NCBI GenBank assembly: GCA_963753055.1
Contig: CAVWAP010000001.1
Location: 496,001 to 560,000 of the forward strand
DNA from: JAUWGC01 sp963753055
GTDB lineage: Bacteria; Bacteroidota; Bacteroidia; Bacteroidales; B18-G4
DNA length: 64,000 nt
Reading direction: 5' to 3'
Shown: one piece after another, positions 53,529 to 60,615 of the stretch
Layout: each line of letters opens with the position of its first letter
How positions within the stretch are numbered: the first letter of the stretch is position 1
The notes under the pieces: generated by a model
What the model was told of the DNA's origin: nothing
Database searches by the model: none
What the model saw: only the letters and a program-made list of their open reading frames with translations
Program-made: the position numbers and the translations under genes

Positions 53529-55193
53529 CTAGTTGATTTGAACCCTTTTTTCGCCCCGGTAACTTCTTACATTCTGATTTTTTTTCAGGTAGGTGATTAT
53601 TGCATCAGCGGTTGCAATAAAGAGCGATTGACCCGGATCGCTGTGTTTGTATTTGTAAACCTGTGTCATATAGTTATTCATGGCAACCGTGTAGGTTTGA
53701 TTCATGTCAAGCGGGGTGCCGCTTTCGGTCAGAAGAGCAACATCTGCAAGATTGCCGTTCGCATCCAGTTTTAGTTTTGTTTTGATCCCCGACGGATAGA
53801 TGGGAAGTTCTTCGTCAATGGGGTAGGCTGCAAGCATCAAAGAATGAATTTCATTTCCGGTAAGTTTTGTTACGACCAATTCATTTCCAAACGGATCGAG
53901 CTGATAAACATTCATAACTGTGATGGGTCCTTTTGCCAGATGATCGATGCGAACGCCACCCGGATTTACCAATGCAATGTCGGCTTTGGCAGCATCGCGT
54001 TGTGCATCGGCCATGAGGTAACCCAGTTCTTCAACCGATGAAAAATCGTCTGTAGCTGTTGAAATCACTTCTTTCAGTGCCGGATTGTCGTTGTATTCAT
54101 CAACCATGGCACGAATGGAAGCTTCTTCGTTCTTCGAGTTTTTAATGTCGATGAGTTCCATGTTTTTTTGCAACGTTCCATCGTTTTTAATGGTTAATTT
54201 GATCAGAGTGCCGTATTTCAATTTGTTTTCGGCTTGCGTAATCAGAATGCCGTTGTGGATTTGTTCTTTTTCAACCTTCGTGTGTGAATGTCCTCCGATA
54301 ATCAGATTGATGCCAGCCGGCATGGTTTCGGCCAGTTGTACGTCGTTTTCAAAACCGAGGTGAGTCAGTGCAATGAAAATATCACTTTGATCTTTCAGAT
54401 AGAGATATTCGGGAGCTGTTTCAAACGGAGAGCGGAAGGTAAATCCTCTCACATTGTCGGGATGCGTATCGGGAATGCCGTTTTGATTGATCTGCAAAAG
54501 TCCGAGAAACGCTAGTTTTAGTCTGTTGGGTAAGGTGATGATTTTATAGGGATATACCGTCATATTAAGCGAATCGTTCATTGACATGTTGGCGCATATA
54601 AAATCGAAGTTTGCTTTGTGAGTCAGATTGCTGAATCCTTCAGGGCGGGAATCGAATTCGTGGTTTCCTACTGTGCTCAGGTCAAAGCCTACAGCATTCA
54701 TCAACTCAATCATGGGTAATCCTTTTTCGGGATACTGATCGTTCACCGGATTTCCTGTTTGATTGTCTCCCGCACCAACAAGAAGCATGTCGGGATAAAT
54801 GGCATGTAAACTATCGACAATGTAAGCAAGCTTTGGAAAATTATCGATTGTTGCATGCATATCGTTTACCGCAAAAATGATGGCTTGTTTTTCACCTTGT
54901 TTGCTTGTAATTGCTTTCTTTCCGTTGCTGCAGGCGAAAAGAAGTCCGATTGCAAGTATGGCAAGAACCAGTTTTGGGAATGAAGATGCCTTTTCGTGTT
55001 TTGTCTTAATAAAAAGGGTGTTGCCATCGGTCAGTTCTCCATCGCAGGCAACCTCATTTCCATAACGATCTTCGACAAGAGGGAAGTATTTGGGGTTGTT
55101 ATTACCTTGTTGCGAATAATATTTCAGAATTGCATCTTTTACTTTGGCTCCGTTGTGTAGTTCAAGCGGAGTGTTGTTTACTGTGATTTTCAT
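53529..55193 (-). CDS. 5'-nucleotidase/UshA-family metallophosphatase with an N-terminal extra domain
   Basis: A 554-residue protein with all calcineurin-like metallophosphatase motifs: NDMHATIDN (about residue 111), GAGDNQTGNP (about 140), VGNHEFDSRP (about 176) and GGHSHTK (about 300). A 5'-nucleotidase C-terminal domain follows (GYLMADAQRDAAKADIALVN near 390). It would hydrolyse nucleotides or related phosphoesters outside the cytoplasm. Unusually, about 70 residues resembling a beta-grasp fold (MKITVNNTPLELHNGAKVKD) precede the membrane segment LVLAILAIGLLFACSNGKK with a lipobox-like Cys. Codon use is richer in CG dinucleotides than its neighbours. It follows an attC-like site, but no matching site is seen after its stop. 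Confidence 0.85.
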   Translation of the reverse strand: MKITVNNTPLELHNGAKVKDAILKYYSQQGNNNPKYFPLVEDRYGNEVACDGELTDGNTLFIKTKHEKASSFPKLVLAILAIGLLFACSNGKKAITSKQGEKQAIIFAVNDMHATIDNFPKLAYIVDSLHAIYPDMLLVGAGDNQTGNPVNDQYPEKGLPMIELMNAVGFDLSTVGNHEFDSRPEGFSNLTHKANFDFICANMSMNDSLNMTVYPYKIITLPNRLKLAFLGLLQINQNGIPDTHPDNVRGFTFRSPFETAPEYLYLKDQSDIFIALTHLGFENDVQLAETMPAGINLIIGGHSHTKVEKEQIHNGILITQAENKLKYGTLIKLTIKNDGTLQKNMELIDIKNSKNEEASIRAMVDEYNDNPALKEVISTATDDFSSVEELGYLMADAQRDAAKADIALVNPGGVRIDHLAKGPITVMNVYQLDPFGNELVVTKLTGNEIHSLMLAAYPIDEELPIYPSGIKTKLKLDANGNLADVALLTESGTPLDMNQTYTVAMNNYMTQVYKYKHSDPGQSLFIATADAIITYLKKNQNVRSYRGEKRVQIN

Positions 55194-55293
55194 TTACTGA
55201 GGTTTTGAGATTGATACAAAAACTTAAAACACGATTTCTTCCACAGCCATACATCTGTTCGTTTATATTTTCGTTTTGGTGTTTTTTTATTGT

Positions 55294-55347
55294 GCCCAAC
55301 GGCAAGTATAAAGGGCGTTTTAATGCCCTTTATACAGTGTTGTGAGC
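55294..55347 (-). other. attC-like recombination site 1 (compact)
   Basis: Reading the minus strand: outer box GCTCACAAC (55347-55339), a 3-base spacer, the 11-bp stem arm GTATAAAGGGC, an 8-base loop, its perfect complement (55316-55306), a 5-base spacer and the outer box GTTGGGC (55300-55294). Box, asymmetric spacer and stem order match integron attC sites. The outer box begins 4 bases after the stop codon of the DUF1254 gene. Confidence 0.7.
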
Positions 55348-57028
55348 TTTTTTAATTTACAATTTCAACCTCACCAATTCTCCATGATTTATCGAAAAAT
55401 CCTTCTGAAGGAGAGTAACATCTTAGGATCTGAAACCATCCATCATCCTGTTTAGTTTGTATCCAGTTGCCTTCATAAACACCCTCAGGTTTTTCAGGGC
55501 CATAATAGATTGTGAATGATCCGTCATCATTTGCTTGGGCCGCCGGGCTGGGGAAAGACTGACTTCCTACTCTTGGGAATTGCTGATCAGTTTGGATAAT
55601 AGAACGTGTTTGCATATCGTAAACGGTTAAAGACCAAAATCTCTCAGCAGGAACATCTTTTGGTAATTCTACTTTATAGGTTTTATTACCATCCAGAGGA
55701 TCACCATTGGCATCCACACTATTTAGAAGATATTGAGAACCTATCCCTGTAAGTCGCATACACATGGCAGGAGAAATTCCAGTAGCCATATATAAGAAAG
55801 CTGAGCGAGCAGCAACATTTCTGGCACCTGTATATGGATATGGTATTACCTCCCCGTTTTCACCAATTTCTGGAGGGGGTGTAGCCCATGTGTATCCACC
55901 TGTAAACAAAGGATTCCACCATGAAGAATTCTCTTCATAATAACCAAATTTTGTATTTGGTAAAGAACCAAGACCAGCAGCACGAGCATATCCATTGGCC
56001 ACATCTACTGCTTTATTTAAAATTTCTATTGTTTTTTCATCTGGATTAAAAGGTTCTCCTTTCTTTATACCAATTGCTGCTGCTAACCCTCCAATTTCAG
56101 GATTTAGTGAAGTGGCCGGTTCCGCCTGAATCAATTCGTTTAACATAACGAAATGTTGATAATTAGAGGGTGGAAGGGTATTTATAGTCATGCCTGTTCC
56201 ATCTACCTTGCGAGCTTTCTTATACTCAGAAAGAGGGCCAATTTTTGCTTTACCATTTAAGTAATCTCCAATTGACGTACCCTGACCTCCAGGAGAATAA
56301 GGATAAACTGCTAACACTTCCGCATCTTTTATAGCTTTTTCAGGAGAGTTATCTTCTAAGAAAGATCTTCCAGCTATCCACACATGATTTGCTTTTGCAT
56401 ACCTGATGTAAAAACCACCATCAGGAAGCGGCCCATCATACCATTCAGGAACCAGTAAATAGCGGCCACCTTCTCCTCTATCCGAGCCGGGTAGCCCAAA
56501 GTCAGTTACCCATTCAAACCAAATGTCATCCATCACACCCAGTGCATCCACGGGTGTTTCAACGACCATGGGCCCGTTTTCAAGGTTAATAAAACTCATA
56601 TAGTAGTAGGTGTCCATATTGGCAGTAAGAAACAATTGGTTTCCATCCATCATATTTGGAAAAACTAAAAACTCATTATCCTTTACTTCAACTTCATGGA
56701 ATCCTTTCCGCATTGCCCATAAGGATACTCCACTAATGGTATTCAGGTATGCTTCTACAGCATGAATATATAAAAGTTCATCTTCTAACAATTGGGATGT
56801 GGCTGCAGTAGGATAACCATTGGGCATTTCAAGTTTGCCAATTTTTGATTTTATTTTTTCTACAGTGGGTATGTCTTTTGGTGTAGGAGCATACTCTCTT
56901 TGTTGTGCGAATGTGGTAAGTGTGATACATAGAATCACAATTCCAGTAAATAATCTTTTCATAGTCTTATAATTTAAATTAATAGTTTACATAATTTGAT
57001 GGTGTTTAATCTACATAATTGCTCACAA
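55300..57028 (-). mobile_element. Gene cassette C (DUF1254/DUF1214 gene), 1729 bp
   Basis: Bounded by predicted G^TT crossover points in attC-like sites 2 and 1. The cassette starts (minus strand) with GTTGTGAGC, and the box just after its gene is GCTCACAAC, perfectly complementary over 9 bases, as expected if both derive from one circular cassette. Confidence 0.65.
55352..56962 (-). CDS. DUF1254/DUF1214 domain secreted protein (cassette gene)
   Basis: A 536-residue exported protein with a signal peptide (MKRLFTGIVILCITLTTFAQ). The N-terminal half has the DUF1254 pattern (YIHAVEAYLNTISGV near 70, NMDTYYYMSFINLENGPMVV near 115, YLLVPEWYDGPLPDG near 168). The C-terminal half is DUF1214 (GNKTYKVELPKDVPAERFWS near 425, SLTVYDMQTRSII, then the terminal ILRCYSPSEGFFDKSWRIGE). 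The function of the family is unknown. No promoter is visible in the 66 bases between the cassette start and its ATG. Confidence 0.87.
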   Translation of the reverse strand: MKRLFTGIVILCITLTTFAQQREYAPTPKDIPTVEKIKSKIGKLEMPNGYPTAATSQLLEDELLYIHAVEAYLNTISGVSLWAMRKGFHEVEVKDNEFLVFPNMMDGNQLFLTANMDTYYYMSFINLENGPMVVETPVDALGVMDDIWFEWVTDFGLPGSDRGEGGRYLLVPEWYDGPLPDGGFYIRYAKANHVWIAGRSFLEDNSPEKAIKDAEVLAVYPYSPGGQGTSIGDYLNGKAKIGPLSEYKKARKVDGTGMTINTLPPSNYQHFVMLNELIQAEPATSLNPEIGGLAAAIGIKKGEPFNPDEKTIEILNKAVDVANGYARAAGLGSLPNTKFGYYEENSSWWNPLFTGGYTWATPPPEIGENGEVIPYPYTGARNVAARSAFLYMATGISPAMCMRLTGIGSQYLLNSVDANGDPLDGNKTYKVELPKDVPAERFWSLTVYDMQTRSIIQTDQQFPRVGSQSFPSPAAQANDDGSFTIYYGPEKPEGVYEGNWIQTKQDDGWFQILRCYSPSEGFFDKSWRIGEVEIVN

Positions 57029-57158
57029 CGTTTCGCAGATATGCCCAGTAGCCATTGAGCGGGCTTCTTAATTGTCACCCGTTACACATTTACTCCGATG
57101 CACTGCTTTTTCAACCTGCTCCTTTATAGGCTATTGGGCATAGCTGCTGTTATAGGGC
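57021..57158 (-). other. attC-like recombination site 2
   Basis: On the minus strand: box GCCCTATAAC (57158-57149), 1-base spacer, GCAGCT, the arm ATGCCCAATAGCC (57141-57129), a loop of about 75 bases, the opposing arm GGCTACTGGGCAT (57053-57041; 12 of 13 complementary), ATCTGC, a 5-base spacer GAAAC and the box GTTGTGAGC (57029-57021). Total 138 bp. Spacers are unequal on the two sides, as with the extrahelical bases of attC sites. The left box starts 9 bases after the stop of the 155-residue gene. Confidence 0.75.
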
Positions 57159-57663
57159 GTTTTTCTGTTATTTTATTTCTGGAATTCTCAATTCAATGAA
57201 ATTCTCCTTAATAATTTCTGTCTGCGAAATTTCAATTGTCTGTTCTTCACGTCCGTCCGCTTTCCATTTTGTCAAGGTATGAACAACAAACTCTTTGCAA
57301 TTACTCATACCGGACGGAGTTCTGGCATTGTCAAAGCTTGTCCATATTGTTATTTCAAGAACTTCCAATTTTGTCAAATCGCAATTGTGTCTTTGGAAAT
57401 GGTCAGGTAACCAACTCAAATAGTCATTCAGTAATTCGTTACTCTCTTTATTTTTTGCGTCTGTCGGCTTGATTGTCTTGTTAACAAAGTCAAAAGTCGC
57501 TTTTGGTTCGAGCTTAAGATTATACAGGTCAATAAGAACATTTACCGCGAGTCGTCCACTTTTCATGTAGTCAATGCTCATGAAAGAATGTGCGAAGTTG
57601 TGAATTGCTGATTTGTAGTTCTTAAATTTCATCATCTATCTTTCGTCTTAAAATGCCCTACAA
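57029..57663 (-). mobile_element. Gene cassette B (unknown 155-residue gene), 635 bp
   Basis: Bounded by predicted crossover points in attC-like sites 3 and 2. The start box GTTGTAGGGC and the end box GCCCTATAAC are complementary at 9 of 10 positions. The gene fills most of the cassette. Confidence 0.62.
57168..57635 (-). CDS. Hypothetical cassette protein, 155 residues
   Basis: A 155-residue soluble protein with no signal peptide, membrane segment or recognised domain. It is mainly helical in the first half (YMKSGRLAVNVLIDLYNL near 23) and ends in beta strands (KEFVVHTLTKWKADGREE ... NFIELRIPEIK). Two Met codons open the frame. Only about 28 bases separate its start from the cassette boundary, so it has no promoter of its own. 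An isolated unknown gene of this size is typical of integron cassettes. Confidence 0.7.
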   Translation of the reverse strand: MMKFKNYKSAIHNFAHSFMSIDYMKSGRLAVNVLIDLYNLKLEPKATFDFVNKTIKPTDAKNKESNELLNDYLSWLPDHFQRHNCDLTKLEVLEITIWTSFDNARTPSGMSNCKEFVVHTLTKWKADGREEQTIEISQTEIIKENFIELRIPEIK

Positions 57664-57793
57664 CGGATGGATGCAATATGCGGAGGCCGGGATTTTGAAA
57701 CACCAACCTGTCAAACCGTTAAAATTTTGAGTAAATGTACAAAAGTTCAAATTACCCACATCACCCGGCTTAGGTATATTGCGTGTTGTGCAC
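57655..57793 (-). other. attC-like recombination site 3
   Basis: On the minus strand: box GTGCACAAC (57793-57785), 2-base spacer AC, arm GCAATAT...GCCGGG (57782-57764), a loop of about 72 bases, the opposing arm (57691-57673; GCCGGG and GCAATAT blocks complementary), an 8-base spacer and the box GTTGTAGGGC (57664-57655). Total 139 bp. The first box begins 6 bases after the aminotransferase stop. Architecture and size match site 2, although the sequence differs. Confidence 0.75.
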
Positions 57794-58973
57794 TGGTTGT
57801 TAATGATTTAGTAATATTTCATTTAGTTTTTCAATCATTTTGTCAATATCAGTATATTTTATTGTCAATGGAGGTAAGAATCTAAGTGTGTTTAACTTAA
57901 AACCCATTACAAATCCGTTCTCAAAAAGTCGTTTATAAATCAATTCTCCATTTACTGAATCCTTAAATTCAAGTGCTAACATTAATCCGCGTGCTCTTAT
58001 TTCTTGAATCTTTTCAGGGTGTCTTTCTTGAATCTGATCAAGTCTCTTTTTAAAATAATCTCCTGTTTCCCTTGATTTATCTATTAAATTGTTCGACTCA
58101 ATTATCTTAATCACGTCAATAGCAACTGAACAGCCAAATGGGTCATTTTGGTGTGATTGGCCGTATCTGAACGGATTATGCTCGAATTTATCTGCAAGAT
58201 TTGAGTTTAAAGTCACGGAACTTATTGGTAATCCATTTCCCAATGCTTTGCCGGCAACGACAATATCAGGAACAATATCATAATGTTGGAATCCAAACCA
58301 TTTGCCTAATCTGCCTATTCCTGTTGTTACTTCTTCGGCTATTATCAAACAATCATTTTTTTTGCACAAATCAATCAGTTTATAAACAAACTCATTGTCT
58401 GGAAATCTCACCATTTCTACCGATGCTCCTCCCGTTTCAAGAACTAAACTCGAAATATCCGAAAAGTCAATCTTGTTTACAGAATCCAAATCATTGTATT
58501 TTACATTTACAAGAGTATCACTATTAGCAGCAATTTGGCCGAATCCAAATGCACTTAAATACGAATTGTCAATTTTTAGTATTTTTTTCTTTCCTGTGAA
58601 ATGTCTTGCTAATGTAATTGATAAATTGACTGCTTCAGAACCTGAACTAAGAAAAACACTGGCACCGTTTTTAAATCCTATCAGCTCTTGGAGTTTTATT
58701 GAGAGTTGCTCCGCATATTGGTTTCTGAAATGGTATCCATGGTGAACAATTTTTCTAATCTGTTTCTTAATTCTACTATTTATCAGTTTGTTTCCATGTC
58801 CAATGTTTGTACACCATACTCCTGATTCGAAGTCGATATACTTTTTCCCCTCAGAATCAAATAAGTAACAATCTTTTGATTTCGTAATCAGTTTATCGCT
58901 TGATATGTAAAATGGTATAATTTCTTTTCTCATAGTTCATTTAATGCAGGATGTTCACTCAACTTGTGCACAA
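57664..58973 (-). mobile_element. Gene cassette A (aminotransferase gene), 1310 bp, first in the array
   Basis: Bounded by the GTT box of site 4 and that of site 3. Its start box GTTGTGCAC and its end box GTGCACAAC are perfectly complementary (9/9). It is the cassette next to the recombinase, where new cassettes would be expected. Confidence 0.65.
57800..58933 (-). CDS. Class III (PLP-dependent) aminotransferase, cassette gene
   Basis: A 377-residue fold-type I aminotransferase of the acetylornithine/omega-aminotransferase family. Motifs are FESGVWCTNIGHGN (about residues 35-48), SSGSEAVNLSITLARH (about 96-111), IIAEEVTTGIGRLGKWFGF (about 196-214) and the PLP lysine in VVAGKALGNGLP (near residue 229). 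It is slightly shorter than typical (about 400). The donor and acceptor are unknown, and no biosynthetic partner is nearby. Only about 33 bases separate the ATG from the cassette boundary, and the stop is followed after 6 bases by the attC-like box. Confidence 0.88.
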   Translation of the reverse strand: MRKEIIPFYISSDKLITKSKDCYLFDSEGKKYIDFESGVWCTNIGHGNKLINSRIKKQIRKIVHHGYHFRNQYAEQLSIKLQELIGFKNGASVFLSSGSEAVNLSITLARHFTGKKKILKIDNSYLSAFGFGQIAANSDTLVNVKYNDLDSVNKIDFSDISSLVLETGGASVEMVRFPDNEFVYKLIDLCKKNDCLIIAEEVTTGIGRLGKWFGFQHYDIVPDIVVAGKALGNGLPISSVTLNSNLADKFEHNPFRYGQSHQNDPFGCSVAIDVIKIIESNNLIDKSRETGDYFKKRLDQIQERHPEKIQEIRARGLMLALEFKDSVNGELIYKRLFENGFVMGFKLNTLRFLPPLTIKYTDIDKMIEKLNEILLNH

Positions 58974-58991
58974 CTCGTTTATAACTTAAAC
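58966..58991 (-). other. Putative primary insertion site next to the recombinase gene (site 4)
   Basis: The minus strand carries AAGTTATAAACGA followed by the box GTTGTGCAC (58974-58966), which starts cassette A. No long hairpin is present, unlike sites 1-3, so this resembles an attI-type site holding the first inserted cassette. It lies about 75-90 bases beyond the recombinase stop codon. Confidence 0.55.
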
Positions 58992-58998
58992 AATTGAT

Positions 58999-59029
58999 AT
59001 GCTTAACATCCTATGGAGGGAGTAAGCAT
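58999..59029. repeat. Perfect 7-bp inverted repeat between the recombinase and site 4
   Basis: ATGCTTA (58999-59005) is mirrored by TAAGCAT (59023-59029), with a 17-base loop. It may be a weak terminator of the recombinase transcript or an accessory recombinase-binding site. Confidence 0.45.
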
Positions 59030-59064
59030 AAAAAATGGCTTGTATTTTTTTGTTTTTATTTCTT

Positions 59065-59922
59065 TTATATCTCGTCAAAAGGACTGATAACTTTCTGAAT
59101 GCTCCTGGTGCTGACATGTGTGTATATTTCTGTTGTCTTACTGCTCTTGTGACCTAATAACTCCTGGATGATCCTGATGTCATACCCACTTTCATGCAAA
59201 TGTGTGGCATAACTATGCCGTAACATGTGAACACCTCCCTGGGTCTTGATCCCGGCATCCTTCTTCGCTCTCTGAAAAATCAAGTTTATGCTCGTTCCGG
59301 AATATTTACCCCCATTCTGCCCTTCAAATAAATAATATCCGGGAGAGTACAGTTTGTAGTACTCCCTTAGTAAAGTTAAGACTTTTCTTGATAACCCGAC
59401 AACCCTGTCTTTTGCACCTTTCGAATTTTTTACGTTGATGAGCATCCTCTTGGAATCAATATCCTTTACCCGGAGATTAATCAATTCACTTCTCCTTAAC
59501 CCTGCCGAATAAATCAAACTGAGAATTGTCCTGTGCTTTACGTTTCTGATCTTTGCCAAAAGAACTGATACTTCTTCCTTGGATAAAACTGGTGGTAAAT
59601 AATGGCCCTTCCTGGGCCTTTCCAGCTCCTTCAATTCCATCTTTATCCCCAGCATCTTCAGGTAAAACAACTTAATCGCATTGATCATCTGGTTCTGGTA
59701 ACTGGCAGAATAGCCATTCCCAATCACATAATAATAATTGAATTCTTCTATGTCTCTCAAACTTATAGCTTCGAGCTTTTTCTCCGGGAAGTGTGATAAA
59801 AACACATCCAGCATTGAAGTATAGGTCTTTATCGTCTGGTCTGCATACCTTCGCTGAAGCATCCAATTTTTGTACTTTTTGACCTGCAGCTTCTTTTCGT
59901 CAGTTAGCGTTTCTTTATTCAT
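59065..59922 (-). CDS. Tyrosine recombinase of the putative cassette system (Xer-like, not IntI)
   Basis: A 285-residue site-specific recombinase. An N-terminal SAM-like core-binding domain spans about residues 10-95. The catalytic domain has Arg143 in AGLRRSE, Lys168 in NSKGAKDR, His232 and Arg235 in HMLRHSYATHL, His258 in LLGHKSS and the nucleophile Tyr267 in IYTHVS. The segment between KGAKDR and HMLRH is about 60 residues, as in XerC/XerD. The additional IntI-specific insertion is absent. The ATG at 59922 is used, although a TTG frame extends 7 codons upstream. It follows the ORF6N gene by 10 bases, and co-oriented cassettes lie beyond its 3' end. Confidence 0.88.
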   Translation of the reverse strand: MNKETLTDEKKLQVKKYKNWMLQRRYADQTIKTYTSMLDVFLSHFPEKKLEAISLRDIEEFNYYYVIGNGYSASYQNQMINAIKLFYLKMLGIKMELKELERPRKGHYLPPVLSKEEVSVLLAKIRNVKHRTILSLIYSAGLRRSELINLRVKDIDSKRMLINVKNSKGAKDRVVGLSRKVLTLLREYYKLYSPGYYLFEGQNGGKYSGTSINLIFQRAKKDAGIKTQGGVHMLRHSYATHLHESGYDIRIIQELLGHKSSKTTEIYTHVSTRSIQKVISPFDEI

Positions 59923-59932
59923 CTGTACTCGT

Positions 59933-60433
59933 TTAATACCCAATTCTTTTTCTGGGTTCTGACTTTTGTTGGGTCAACTGTTTTATCGCTTCTAAAACGA
60001 TAACAAAATTCCTGTCATATTTCTTTTGCATTTCAACTATTCTTCTTTCCAGAACCTCATTATTGGCTAATAATTATCTCAGCTTTACAAAGGCTCTTAC
60101 AATGAATATACTTGTTGCTATAGCGCTGTTTGTGTTCAAAACACTTGATAACATCAATGCCCCATGTTCAGTGAAAGCAAATGGAATTGAGCTGGAATAC
60201 TTTAAATTCTCAAGGTGGTCGCAATTTGCGACCACCTCTTTTAACTCCTTGTCAGTTAACCTGAACATGAAATCTTCCGGGAACCTGCTATTGTTTCGCT
60301 TAACTTGCTCATTCAGTCTTTTAGTTTTTACACCATAAATCCTTGCAAGATCTACATCTAAAATAACTTTCCGCCCTCTAATGAACAATATCATCTGTGC
60401 AATATGATCGCTTGAGAGTAAATGATCTTCCAT
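59933..60433 (-). pseudogene. ORF6N (KilA-N related) domain protein, interrupted by an in-frame stop
   Basis: The open part encodes 119 residues (residues 1-20 MEDHLLSSDHIAQMILFIRG) with the ORF6N DNA-binding-type domain: VILDVDLARIYGVKTKRLNE, NNSRFPEDFMFRLTDKE and IPFAFTEHGALMLSSVLN. After AFVKLR comes TAA (60074-60076). Translation would continue in the same frame as LLANNEVLERRIVEMQKKYD and about 26 more residues to a stop at 59933. This is the usual coiled tail of intact ORF6N proteins. A CAA-to-TAA change (RQLL to R-stop) explains it. Homologues occur beside phage-like and mobile recombinases. The gene ends 10 bases before the recombinase start. Confidence 0.8.
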
Positions 60434-60517
60434 ATGTCGTTTTCTTATTGGCCTTTCTTAATTAATACTAAAAATTACTAAATGTCCTCAGTGTCAATTA
60501 ACAAATGATATTTATTT

Positions 60518-60566
60518 CCGCCTTCCGTTTCCCGCTTTCCGCTTCACGCTTCACGCTTCACGCTTC
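60518..60566. repeat. Heptamer tandem repeat, unit (C/A)CGCTTC, 7 copies
   Basis: Seven phased units (CCGCCTT, CCGTTTC, CCGCTTT, CCGCTTC, then ACGCTTC three times) lie between the ORF6N gene and valS. The copies become more uniform toward valS. This is the longest of the eight arrays. Confidence 0.88.
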
Positions 60567-60577
60567 ACTTTTTTTCC

Positions 60578-60613
60578 TATTTTTGACACTTCGAGAAAAA
60601 ACCTGAAGTGTCA
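60578..60613 (+). promoter_or_regulatory. valS promoter match overlapped by a perfect inverted repeat
   Basis: TATTTTTG (60578-60585) matches TAnnTTTG. Its last two bases begin the 9-bp arm TGACACTTC (60584-60592), mirrored by GAAGTGTCA (60605-60613), which ends 2 bases before the valS ATG at 60616. The repeat covers the expected transcription start and ribosome-binding area, so it could be an operator or a translation-blocking hairpin. Confidence 0.5.
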
Positions 60614-60615
60614 AG

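Larger units (their letters stand above)
55294..60433 (-). mobile_element. Integron-like module: ORF6N gene, recombinase, insertion site and cassette array
   Basis: The region holds a tyrosine recombinase operon followed by at least three co-oriented single-gene cassettes bounded by attC-like hairpins. Cassette genes have unrelated functions, lack visible promoters and end within 4-9 bases of a site box. Heptamer repeats seen elsewhere in the window stop at its edge (60518 onward). The 5'-nucleotidase (53529-55193) may be a fourth, decayed cassette. Confidence 0.65.

Noticed and set aside
54085..54515. Plus-strand frames inside the 5'-nucleotidase gene
   Set aside because: They are antisense to conserved metallophosphatase motifs and have no recognisable product.
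55294..57793. Attachment hairpins being simple rho-independent terminators
   Set aside because: Two of the three have loops of over 70 bases and no T-tract. The outer AAC/GTT boxes follow a cassette-wise complementarity rule that terminators would not show. The compact site 1 could still act as a terminator.
59602..59866. Alternative frames inside the recombinase gene
   Set aside because: They overlap the core-binding domain of a well-supported recombinase and have no independent signals.
55294..59922. A classical integron with IntI
   Set aside because: The recombinase lacks the IntI-specific insertion between the KGxKxR and HxLRH motifs and is co-oriented with the cassettes, so the classical label is not justified.
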